This document shows, in pieces, positions 21,891 to 33,850 of a stretch of DNA of 64,000 nt. The translations under genes were made by a program, and so were the position numbers. Location: positions 45,611,633-45,675,632 of the forward strand of contig NC_057768.1 of the NCBI RefSeq assembly GCF_010389155.1, given 5' to 3'. Numbering within the stretch: position 1 is the stretch's first letter; each line of letters opens with the position of its first letter. The DNA is from Erigeron canadensis. Lineage: Eukaryota; Streptophyta; Magnoliopsida; Asterales; Asteraceae. The notes beneath the pieces are model-generated. The model saw only the letters and a list, made by a program, of their open reading frames with translations, was not told where the DNA came from and did not search any database.

Positions 21891-24800
21891 TCATGCCAAG
21901 TAGTGGAACATGCTTGCATTATCTTTGTCTCTCTCAAGATACTCTCGGCTAATCAGATCTTCGATCCTCCTCTTTATTACTTTTACATCAGGCTGCACAG
22001 AATACCAATATATGTAATAAGAAATGGATGTATACATATATATGGCAACAGTTGCTTTCCAGTTTCTTCAAATTATTTAGATTTGTGTATGTATCATGGC
22101 TAAAGGTGGACTGTTACGAGAATAATCCCTCTAGGCTAATCCATACAAGATATGGGCTGTGATACAATTTAAGATAAATGACCCGCAGAGAAGAAGACCA
22201 AATTTAAGGAAGGATATAGTGTTGATCCTCGTTAAATTTTAGGTATTGCATTTAATAAGAAGTTACCTTAAACATCCGTCCCAATTGTTCAACACACTCC
22301 ATAACCAGCTGCTGGTACCCCAGGACTTTTCTGCTCTTCATGATGCGAACAAGTGCTGCATCAATTGCAAACTTCCTATCCTTGTCAACATCCTCAATCA
22401 CCTTTTTCTTCTCATCTACTGGAGGTAGAGGAATCTGCATTTATATTAAAAAAGAAAAGAAAACCGTTTCACACTGGATCCAACTATATTTTATTTCAAA
22501 TGAATAAAATTAACATTTTAAACTACCTTGATCCTCCTCATTCTATCTGTAAACTTTGAGTTAAATTCAAAGTAATCAATGGAAGATATTGTTTTGGTAT
22601 TTGGCTCCTTGATAAGGATCTTATATTTTGCACATGACAGCGAGTGGAGAATCCGGACTAGATCATCGTCTGACAACTTGAGTTCAGTCTTGATGTCCTC
22701 ATAACTCCTCCGGGTAGAGGTATTGAATAAAAGAAGAACAGATGCCTACATATATCAAATACTTTAAGTCATAAACTAAACAGATACTCTAAATTAGACA
22801 AGTCAAGCCCATTTGTAGATAGATGGGTCAGAGTTGCCAACAAAGTCTATAAAAATAATAGCAAAACCTGAAAGGTAGTCACAATCAGCTCCACAGTTTT
22901 TGGATCAAATTTCCCATTGACGTTGCAGGTACCCAACGAATATATCCACGTAAGTCTCCTACTTTTCGTGTTTGTATCATAAAACTTTTTGAAAGCTTCA
23001 ACACACTTGGCCTGGAGTGGCAAGTAATTGAACAATACGAAAATATTAGAGATCATGTAACAATTTATCAGAGCTTTTCTCTCATTAAAGTTCAGAAATT
23101 TACCATTTCTAATGGGAGAACAAGTTCGGACGATTTGTAATTCGGCCAGAAACCAGTAGTCAGCACAGTTACAGACAAGTCAATCCCGGGTTTGACAGTA
23201 GGATCATTTCTTACGTACTCTTCATATTGGGATTGATTCTCCTTTGCCAAAGCTAAATCTGTAATCTGATAAACACACACACCAATATCAAGGGGAAGAT
23301 CGAAATGGCAGAATTCAATATTTGTGTGTCCTAATATGGAAAAGGGGTGTTTGGATTTTGAAACTGGCTATCCAATAACAAATTTTTAGATTTTGGATAA
23401 ATAACTTCTATTTCTGATTAAGAGGCGACATAACAATTTATGGGTATGAGAATATAGCCTTCAACATAAAAGAGTAGGTTATCGGATCCAAGTCTGAGAC
23501 ATGCATACACTCTTTACGTAAAGTTTGACACCCATCCCAGTATATGTTCCCTTTTATGTTACTTTGTCAGTGAATTCCTTATATGATTAGAATTTGCCAG
23601 ACAAATTATCTATGCATCTGATATTGCAAGCTCAAATAGTGAAGCGCATCCAAACAGTTTACAGTTGATCACATACCATAACCCATGCAAGACTGGTAGT
23701 GGGTGTTGTAATTTTTTACATATTTACCTTTAAAATGCACAATCCAAACACCCCGTTATCTTATGCATGTGTAAATTTGTGGTTGTGTGTGTTGACGAAT
23801 ATAAAGATTGCACTATTACCATTCCTTGCATCTTTCCGGTAAACTGAACACCCCACTGCTCTTTCAGTTTTGCAAGAATACTCCTCTCATGCTCATCGCT
23901 GGTACTCCTATCAAACAAAAGCCTCCGAGCAAGCTTTTTCCTAAGAGATTCATTTGCACAAAGGTTAACGTTCATGATTTATAAAAAAAACTGATGTTCA
24001 TCATAAACTAAGTTATTTACCTGCAGAACTCAATAAAGAGATCCTTATCGCTGATGTATGCAAGCAGCTTCACTATCTGTAAATTCGTTAAGAGGATTTA
24101 ATGATAACTTTCTGATCTTATTAACAAACTGCTGTCATTACCACTTACCAATAGAGGTAGTAACTTTGAGGTAATCTACTGATGAACAGGTGTATTGGGC
24201 TTAAAATAAAAGGTCAAAGTAACCCAAGGTGTACTTTTTATCCATAAAACCTTGATTCAGAAGACTATATATTGTCATAATATTCGACACTATTATTTGT
24301 ATGACAAGGAAAAATGTATTCTGCCCAGCCCAACCTGAAAATTATCTGTTTTGACCCGAACCCACTGACATGATATCCAACCCAATTATTTTGCCACCTC
24401 TAGCTATCAACATACCTTCTCAAGTTTGTCCTCAATGCCTTCATCACTCAGTTTCTCAGTTCCACCTTTTTTAAGAATATTATCACAAAAGTTGGCAAGT
24501 AACTCTGCACTTGAACTTCCAGATATACTCTTGTTGCAGAATATTTCAAATGCTTCTTTGAGCGCCTAGAAAAATAGCAAGAAAAGGTAAAGATTAATAG
24601 ACGTACTAACATATTTATAAATGTAGATGAAGTTTATTTAATAGTGTAGTCGACAGACCTTGTGAAAAAGGGTCTGGTTCGCAAAACAATCAACTACATA
24701 CACCATGCACTTGTCATGTAAGTCGATCACTTTCCTGTAAAAGACCTGGAGAGAGCAGTTCACCAATTAATGTACCATCATAATTCATTAACATGTTCTA

Positions 24801-27090
24801 CAAGTCGTATATTTCGATTATACTTACTTGTTCCTGCATTCCAGCCACATCTCTCTTTTCTGCCTGTAATGAAGCATATCACAATTCAACAAATGTTCCT
24901 TTTATTTAGCTTGACTAAGTTTGTATATAATCTAGAAGATTGTTGAATAATTGAAGTGTACGATGTACAAACCGTCTTATTATTTGCAGCATCTTCTGCC
25001 TGGTTGACCAAGGCTGTGCCTTCAGCTGTAACATGCTGCAGTACAACACAATTGATTACATGTTGTAACTTTTTAATATATATATATATATATTAAAATT
25101 AAAAATCAATTCCAGCATAACAAACCTTCATAAACATAGTAGACACAGGTTCCAATCCATGGGGTATTGTTACGAAAAGTCTGTGCATCCTTGATAGGTC
25201 ATCAATCTAGAAGAGAATAACCAAAAAAAATGTCAACCAAACATAATTCAAATAGTGGATGTTATTTAAAGAATAATGCATAAAATAGAGATCACACACC
25301 TTGTCATCCCTCAGCAGTGCATAAACACCAGAGTCTTTTTTCTCGAATAAGTCGGTAGAGTGAGCCGTTAACAGCTCATGCCGAACTTTCTGCAAATATT
25401 TTTATGATACCAAATCAAAGATGGAAAACAATATCCTTTCTTTTCTTTTTAATTCCAAATAGTGATTAAGCAAACCTCGAGCAGCTTTGGCTCACTACTA
25501 GATTGAAGATAATGAGATACTCTTTCCTTTTCTTTTTTTAAGCAATCTTCAGCCTGATTATTAAAAAAAAAAAAAAGGTTAAGTTATTTACTTACTTTTC
25601 TAGAAAATCAAGATCAAAACAAGAGAGCGATTGAAATTTACTTGAAGCATATACTCTGGACAAGAATATTCTTGAATCCAATTTGAAGCTTTTCGTGAAT
25701 AATACGCTGATGTATCTTTAAGCATGGGGTTTTCAAAGTCGTTCTCATAACATTCCATTTTCCCCATTCCCATTTCAACAAATATGTCTAAGATATTCTT
25801 CAGTAAAGATCGATCTATTTGCTGGCCTTCACGCTCTCGATCAATCTGATAATAAAATTTAACATATCGGCTTAATAAGAAACTAAGATGATCATGTGTG
25901 TTTTAATAAGATGAGGAAAAGCATACCAGTGTTATCACCACAAGCTTCACTTTCACTTTCACTTTCAGCGCTTTGTAGACCTAATAAACATAAATCGGTC
26001 ACCGATCATTGTTTTGATCACAAAAACATGTTAATGACTAGTCATTTAATTATGTTGGATAAACAGCCATCTTTTTTTGTCTATATTCAATAGAGAATCA
26101 ACAAGCTATGGCTATAGTGGGTTAAAGGCTTGAAGTGGAAAACTATAGTAAAGTCATGATATAAAAGTATAACTATTCAATATCCATTTACAATACCAGA
26201 TCACGAAAACATGTGAGACCAACTTCTTTTAATGTAGGAAGGGATCGGCGTTGGATGAAGTAGCGATCAAGATAGTGGAAGAATCGGGAAAGCCATCTCG
26301 TCATGATTTTATGATTTGACCATCTGATCAGTAGCTCTTTTAGCATGAACTCATCATGCTTTTCTTTCAGAGATGGTAAAACCTGAATCAAAGACATTGC
26401 TATTATATCTAACTGTAGGTTGGAAATTACAAACTTAAGAATGAGATCGTGTTATAGAAACCACATTACTAACATTATAAACGTTCCTTATAACAATTTT
26501 AATAAAATAACTATCAGTAAGTTTTATTCAATCATTATGAATGACACCTGACTAACCAAGATGTGATTTTCATCAATCAATAATCGCCTAATTTTAAAAA
26601 TAAAGCACATTGATCTTATTTTGATATTCAATGAGGATTTGAAATTCAACCCTTACAAATATATATCAATATTGTTTATTGCATTAATACAATAATATAC
26701 TCAATATTACAAACAAGTACGGGGTATATGATTTGCTTTACCGTTGCTTTAAGGTATTCTGTCAAACAAATCTTATATCTGTCATACAGCTGCTGAGAGT
26801 AATCATACGGTGGTTTTTGAGTGCACATGTTGTAAATTTTTCTGAAACTAGGTTAAGGGGTCACAAAAAAAACAGAATCCACCGGACATATCTTTATAAA
26901 ACCGGAAACATTATTAAATTTAAATTTGTAAACGATTAAATAAAGAAGGATACGTGTATTGCATTATATATTCCTCGGAGCTGAATTGTGGCTCCGTAGG
27001 ATCAGCTAAAATCTTCTTCAACTTCGTTATGCCCTTCTGAACGTACCCCCATCCTTCCTCAAACTCTATCATCTTTTTAACATCGTCCAT
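21891..27090 (-). CDS. CUL1: Cullin-1, scaffold of SCF ubiquitin ligases, 745 aa
   Basis: Nineteen coding exons on the minus strand, all joining in frame: 27090-26954, 26841-26742, 26382-26197, 25980-25927, 25845-25642, 25553-25476, 25389-25300, 25206-25126, 25035-24973, 24863-24828, 24745-24659, 24565-24416, 24076-24021, 23940-23820, 23265-23104, 23011-22868, 22745-22527, 22434-22267 and 21992-21891. The N-terminal repeats ([29 protein letters not shown]) bind SKP1/F-box proteins. The cullin homology part has [21 protein letters not shown] and [11 protein letters not shown]. The C-terminus has the neddylation motif VRIMKSRK with the acceptor Lys at about residue 689, and ends in [10 protein letters not shown]. 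Length matches plant CUL1. A non-coding leader exon (about 27706-27822) is suggested by AG|GTTTATCG donor and CAG|GATGG acceptor. Exon 4 has a (GTGAAA) repeat adding two residues (VKVKVKVK). All catalytic-scaffold landmarks look intact. Confidence 0.96.
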
Positions 27091-27822
27091 CCTGATTTCA
27101 CGAAGTAACATCAATTATACCAAACAGCTTAAGTAACGAGTTACCATCATAAATTTAAATAACAAGGCAACTCTTTTCCTTTTTGTTTTTATTCCTCTTT
27201 AAATATCGATTAAAGTAGTGATTGTAGTCCGGACAGTTTTATATATATATATATATAAAATTTGACGTGTTCAGGGAAACAGAGAACTTCAATCAAATAT
27301 GGACCGCCATTGATATTTAAATAAAAATAACAAACACGTAAATCAAAAACCTAACTGTAAGTCCAGTATACAAAAATCAATCCACATTCTCATATCATCA
27401 TTCATATATACAAAGATCTTTCTAAACACGATAAAAACTAATCAGTTACAAAAAAAATATATATGTATATAAACCCTAACGAAACACATTCGGCAAACTG
27501 ATCAGTTACAAAAAAAAATAAAATACAAGTAGCAATTCATATTAATGAAAATAATATACGTGAATATTAAGATGATCGGCGAACTGATCAAGCGGAGGTT
27601 TTCCGATAAACAAAATAATTAAAACAAATAATACAGATACATGTATATATATAGGCGATTGCTATATATATATAATTACAATAAGTAAATACGATCGATA
27701 AACCTTAATATAGTTGGGGAAAAAAAACCCTTGGAATCGAAAAGTTCGACAGGGATGGAGAGAAGTGAAGAGAGGGAAGCGACTGAATGAATCGTAGAGT
27801 TTGAACTTCGAATGGTTTTATA

Positions 27823-27830
27823 GTTTTATA
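27823..27830 (-). promoter_or_regulatory. Likely TATA box of CUL1
   Basis: TATAAAAC on the minus strand about 120 bases upstream of the leader exon donor, with a second TATAAAACC directly downstream. It begins exactly at the base following the 3' end of the Helitron at 27831-28268. Assignment is by position only. Confidence 0.45.
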
Positions 27831-28268
27831 CTAGCTAATTAACCCGGGTTTAACCCGAGCATATCAATCAAAGTTTATAAAATTGCATTTTCGTCACTGA
27901 AGTTGTGATTGTATAAGAGCACTTGTATCCTCAAAATAGTATCTCTTATAAGTTATAATTAGTTTATTAACTCGCATAATATGTGAATAATTAAAAATCT
28001 GTTATGATAAAATTATTTAGATGAAGAAACTTATAAGACAATGTATAATTTTGTAGAGTTTTTTTCTAAAAAAATTACAAAAATATATAACATTATAAAA
28101 TAACAAAAACAAAAGTGTAATAAATTTTAAAAAGGAAAGTGTTTATGACATCATAAATAAATTAAAAAAATTAAAACTTAATATTAAGAAATAATTTGGA
28201 TGTGACAAATAAGCAATATTTATAGAATGTTGATATCACAACAATCCTCTTTTATTTAATATAAAAGA
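27831..28268 (-). mobile_element. Helitron at the CUL1 promoter, 438 bp
   Basis: Minus strand: begins TCTTTTATATTAAATAAAAG at 28268 and ends CTAG at 27834-27831. GCTCGGGTTAAACCCGGGTT lies just before the end and can form a hairpin. No coding. Confidence 0.68.
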
Positions 28269-28493
28269 TTACTTTAAGTCGGTTCCGCGAAAGCCCACCT
28301 TAGTTCAACCCAATACAAATCTTTTTTAAACTTTAGATTAACCTACCGATTGATTGATGTTTTATTAACCGTCTAATATTACGGTTTTGTTATAGATATA
28401 TACCATTTATTTATATCTATTTGGTTATCTATAACTGTATCTCTATCATTAATGTAAGCTTTTTAGTTATATCTATACTACTACCAGTCTTAA

Positions 28494-29061
28494 TACCCGC
28501 ACGATGTACGATAGCTATATAGATTGTATCATAAATAAATTAGAATATGCCTCATACATGATTCCTGAGTATGAAATAACCTATGGTTAAGTAAATCGGT
28601 GATCGAAGTTATATTATAATCAACATTAATGATAAATATAATATATATTTATTTAGAGTTTTGGATTTACCTTAAATATTTAGATATACATCAAAATCGG
28701 AACTTGTAAGCATAATGGATGATGACAAATAGTTGTGATTTCGGATGGTAAATTCAAAATTTTGAAGTCTTCATGTTAATAACTTATTATAATTAATATA
28801 AGTAATAAGAGTTGAAAATTTGAGAAAGATTTTTTTTTTATTAATGACGAAAAGATCAATCAAATAAAGTTATAATATATTTTGTATTAATAATGCAAGA
28901 GTTAGAGTTTAATTATAAGTCTAGTAAGAAAATTGAATTTATATACAACTAAAAAAATCTAATTTAACATAATAAATAAATTAAAAGAACACGTGTCGAT
29001 CAAGGAATACGCCGCGTGTCGTTTTAAGAACATGTCAATCCTGTTTTAGTTTATTGGTAGA
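28494..29061 (-). mobile_element. Non-autonomous Helitron, family 1 copy C
   Basis: Minus strand: begins TCTACCAATAAACTAAAAC at 29061 and ends CTGG (28497-28494) before T, still a valid CTRR end. The subterminal region has GTACATCGTGCGGGTATTAAG. Internal sequence aligns along its length with copy A, including CATGATTCNTGAGTATNAAATAA and TTTTGAAGTCTTCATG. Confidence 0.82.
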
Positions 29062-29515
29062 TATAAAAATTATAAAATCCTAAGTTGAAAAGTTTAGAAT
29101 TTTGAAACATGCGAAATTACCATTTTACTCTTAATTAATTAATTTACACAATCATTCCATAATATTTTAAAGGATTTTAAAAGATATTCACTCCTTAAAA
29201 ATCAAATATTCTTGTATCAATTATCTACACCACTTAACGTCGACGCCATAACCATCCATCGACGCCACCACATCGCAACTAATGTCATCGTCGCCGCATT
29301 ACACGAGTACCATGTTCATTATTATATCATTTATGTGGTTATCTATAACTCATTATATTTCTATCATCATTATGTTTATATTGTATCATTGTACTAACTA
29401 GTAATTTACATGTCCCGTATTAGTGGGACTTCAATTATCTTGTATGTGTATCTTACGATGCATTGACCAAATCGTAGATATGTATTATTCGAAAGTAACA
29501 CTTAAGAGTTTGTCA
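29062..29515. other. Intergenic, decayed Helitron-like end
   Basis: No gene. GTCGCCGCATTACACGAGTA at about 29290-29310 resembles the end of neighbouring Helitrons but is degenerate. Confidence 0.4.
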
Positions 29516-29680
29516 TCTCTACTCCTTAATAAAGCAAATGCTCCCTCCTATTAAATATTTCTGTCTTTGAAATACCTTATTTGCCCTTGGACTTTTTTAT
29601 TTACGTAACTATCTCTACTCCTTAATAAAGCAGACCGTCTTCCCCATTATTGTCGCCGCATTGCACGGGTATCATGCTCG
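29516..29680 (+). mobile_element. Miniature Helitron with two 5' ends
   Basis: TCTCTACTCCTTAATAAAGC occurs at 29516 and again at 29612. A single 3' end follows: GTCGCCGCATTGCACGGGTA and then GCTCG|T at 29680. The inner unit is only 69 bases. The layout suggests insertion of one copy next to or within another, or a duplicated 5' terminus. Confidence 0.6.
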
Positions 29681-30112
29681 TATATAATTAAAAAATAAAC
29701 CAATATTTGTTTTAAACGTAAAGTAGTTAAACTTTAAAAGATAAACAAAATATGTTAAAAGTTAAAAAGCAAAAATAAAATAAAATGCCAAAAGTTTCTA
29801 TTAGAAAAAAAAAAGAAGTTAAAAGTTAAAAAGACTATTCTATTAGAAAAAAAAAAAAAGTGAAAAGCAAAAAAGTCTACAAAAATAAAAACAATAGTAA
29901 TGTCATTCACCAATTTCGAACTAAAGACCTCACCTACATAAGGGGCTTTAGCCAATTCCATCAAGTAGCTTTTGTTTTAAGTTTGTCAAAACTACTATAT
30001 AAAGCAACTAATGGCAGTTACTGTTCGTCAACGACTACTGTTCATGATTCCACTTAAATTAATATATGGTATATAATGTCAAGCTCTTTAATATTATTAT
30101 TATCAATTAATG
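29681..30112. other. Intergenic, A-rich
   Basis: Runs of A with repeated AAAAGTTAAAAAG phrases at 29755-29875 produce spurious open frames. No gene supported. Confidence 0.5.
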
Positions 30113-30382
30113 AGTTAATTACAAAAATCATCTATGTGGTTTAATAAAATTATAGATTTCATCCTTAATTTTCATAATTTACGGTTTTGATCTTTGACCT
30201 TTGACCTCCGTCCACACTTTTGGTCCAACATTTAACACTTTTCGTAAAAAAAAAATCAACGCTTTTGGAATAATACTGTTGATGAGGACCCAAAATCAAT
30301 GACCAAAATCATAATTTATGAAAAAAATAGTGATCAAACTTGTAATTTTTGATAAACCACAAGATTATTTTTGTAATTAACT
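30113..30382. mobile_element. MITE with about 70-bp inverted repeats
   Basis: The left arm AGTTAATTACAAAAATCATC ... GTGGTTTA pairs with the right arm, reversed AGTTAATTACAAAAATAATC ... GTGGTTTA. Pairing continues through TGGTC/GACC words. The target duplication is unclear. Confidence 0.68.
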
Positions 30383-32929
30383 AATTATCTATCTATACTT
30401 ATATCTATCTACCAATAATAATAAATAAGGGCATGAAAATATTTTTTGAAAAAGTCTAAACCCTTAGATGAAAAAAAAAAATTGAATTGTGACCTTAGAT
30501 CAAAAGGGTGACATCATGTACCTTATTTAGAATCAACATATATTAATTAATAATAACATTTATGTAATTGTCTCATTTGATAAATCGTCATATGTTTATA
30601 GATATTCGTGTTTTCTTTATATCATTTGATACGGATTATACTCATTCAATAGTTTCTTTTAAGATTTGATGTCTATTCTTTTACGATTTCTACATCGCTG
30701 TCAGTTTAGACATTTTCAAAAGTAAAAAAAAAGGTGAAAAAAAAGGAAAGGACAAAAAGTGAACAAAAAAAACTAATGAATGTTGACAACCTTAATAGAG
30801 AAAAACTAACAGCGTTATCTCAAAGATGAAAAGTGAAAAAAGTGCTAAGTTTATGGTTGTTTTTTCAATTTAGGGACAAAAAGTGCAAAAAATGCTATGT
30901 TAAAGGAAAAAAAAAATGTAATTTTCTCCTAAAAATATTTAGCTCATCCGTAATTATTTATAACTTTATATCTCTTTCATTCATGATGGTTTTTATTTTA
31001 TTATTGTTATTTTAAGGTTACCATATAAATTTAATAAACTCCAATACCTTTAAAAACACTTAGCACATTCATAATTATTTATCATGTCTTAAATTTTGAA
31101 GTATTTATACTTTCATATTTTATCTTTATAAATGTTTAATATTTTAACCAAATTAATGCAAAACCAATGAGTCAAAACAATAGCCTATTATTTCGTAATA
31201 TATTAAAAGTAAACATAACATTACACATAATAAAAACAAAAAAAGTCAAATGAAAATTAGCTTTGTAACCCCGAATATCGTACCGAGTATACCGGTTCGG
31301 TATTATTACCGGTACCGGTATTTCGGTTTTGTACTGATTAAGTTTGTAGAAATGGGTCTTTCTATCTTTCTTTTTCAATAGTATTTATTTAATCACCAAA
31401 GGTGATCTATACTACAAAGTTTGTAGTACAATCTGATAGCAGCATTAACATCCAATAACATTGGACTTTGTACATATATATTAACAGAAAGGTAAGAAGG
31501 TTTACACAAAATAAAAGGAGGTATTATGCAGGAAATGAAACATGATAAAACATGACATAGTTTTAGAACAAAAGATACAGATTCCTGAAACAAACGAAAA
31601 TACTTGCAGAAAATAGTTGCAGCAAACTACTTAGCAAAAACATGACGTATATTAAGTGTCATACATCAGAGTAAATGCTTGTAAACAAACAGTTGCAGCA
31701 AACTACTTGGCAAAAAAATGACATTGTGCAAAACAGAACTACTTGCAGAAAAAACATGAAACTGAAACTGTTTTCTTGTGCAAACAGAAATACAATCGAC
31801 CCATTTGGTAACAAAAGTTTTCAATCACAAATGCACCTAAGCTTCAGGGTACACTTTCTCTTTTCCTTTTTTGTTTCGTTTGTTGATAGCCTTTAATTCG
31901 GTTTCTCTTTTCCTTTTTCAGTCACAAACTCTTATTCGGTCCTTTAATTCGGTTTCCCGGTTTCGTACCGGTACCGTACCGATTAATCCCGAACCCGATT
32001 AAGCTAAATACCTAATCCCGAGTACCGTACCGAATACCTATCGGTACGGTTATTCGGTATCGGTTCGGTTTCGGTATTTCGGTATACATGCTCATCCCTA
32101 CCCACAACTATTACGGATGTTGGACCCTATAATTCTCTCTTCTTTTTTTTTTTTATAAATAAATAACAAGTTAGTAGTTAGTATTTATTTACTAAACAAC
32201 TTAAAACACGTTCAGCTATCTACCGTGCATTCTACAAACACATTCATATATCATATAACTAGATAATACATTGACACTAAATGAGAGATTATTGTTAGAA
32301 GTTAACATAGCTTAAAGGTTGTGACTAGATTTAACAGCAAGTTCAAAATGTATATACGTTAAATTGATTTGATGATTGGACCCAAATAAGATGGGTCAAG
32401 ATGGTACGTAAATAATGGCTAATGCAACAACTATATATATAAAAACCTAGTTTAGATACCGATCATGGATTGTAACTTAGGATTATTAATTAGCAAGGTC
32501 ATTGATCGATTTTGATTGAAACTCTTCTCGGTCAATGACTCTACTATTAGGACTTGTATGTAACACCAACCTTTTATTTATGCTACATTGCTACAAGCCT
32601 ACAACATGACTCATTTTCCAATTTTGTGCAATTGTGCTGAGGTGGTATGGAATTGTGTGAATATGTTGAGTTAAATTTTTTTATAAAAATATTAAAAGTC
32701 TTATATAATAAATTTTTCTATACTCCCGTATGGTCGAGAATCTAGTAAATAGTTACTGCTCTATGTCGCCGAAATCTTCCAATAATGAACGTATATTTTG
32801 CATAAAAATCCGTAGAAAAAATGAAACCTAATCAACATTGTCAATTATGGAGTGACTTTCCAGTTTTCATTTATGCAATGGTCTACAAACATGGTTGTGG
32901 CAGGCCATTGTATTATTTATATCAATTAT
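30383..32929. other. Gene-poor region with old repeats
   Basis: TCTACCAATAATAATAAATA at about 30408 looks like a Helitron 5' end without a visible 3' end. At 31262-31330 and 31945-32090 there are dense GGTACCGGTA / TTCGGTATCGGTTCGGT words with opposite orientations about 700 bases apart, typical of the ends of an old transposon. Between them, 31600-31770 has an imperfect tandem repeat around GTTGCAGCAAACTACTTGGC. No gene supported. Confidence 0.5.
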
Positions 32930-33850
32930 TATAAATACCTGTAAAATAAATACCTGTAATTCAACTAAAATAAAGTTTATAAATAATGGAATGGAATGGA
33001 ATTTATAATATAAATAATAATAATAATAAAAATAATTAATAAAACTAGTTTTATAAAATTTAAATAGTAGTACTTTCTATAAAATAAAGTTGTAAATGTG
33101 TATAAAATATTATTAATTTTTATATAAATAATAAAAATTATTATAATATAATAAATACTTTTATAAAAAAATAAAATTTTTATAATCTAATATTATTATT
33201 TTATAAAATAAAAAAAACTTTTTATAAAATAGAAGTAAATTTATATAAAATATTGACTTTATGCCGAATAATAATAAATATTAATTTTATAACAATAATG
33301 ATAATAATACTATTACATATGAATTATTTTAATAATATTAATTAATACTAATAATAATAATTAAGTTATTGTATTATTTATATCAATTATTATTATTATT
33401 ATCATTATATTTATTATAATTATAACAAATTATTCATATTTTTATTTTATTATTATATTCATTATATTAATAGATGTTATTTATATTAATAATAAATATT
33501 TTTATTTGTGATAATATTAATTATTATAATATTAATAATAACTGTTATTTAAATTAATATATTAAAATTAATAGCGTTAATAATAAATAATATTTATTAT
33601 TATTTATTTATTTGATTATTATAATAATAACAATTATTAATTATAATAATAATTATTTTTATTATTATATAATACTCATTATTTTGACCAATAATAATTA
33701 TTTATATTTTTATAAATTTATATATTGTAAATAATATTTTATATTTTAAATAATAATAATAGTAACTATTACTGTAATTTAATATAATAATAATAATTAT
33801 TGTTATTATAATAGTAATAGAAAATATAATATCTATTAAATAAAACATAA
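32930..33850. repeat. About 0.9 kb of nearly pure A/T
   Basis: Mixed TAA/TTA/TATT units with hardly any G or C, bordered by AATGGAATGGAATTTATAA on the left and ATTGTGAAATCCATTGGAATTC on the right. The borders share TGGAAT words, so the block may be the expanded middle of an old MITE. Confidence 0.75.
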
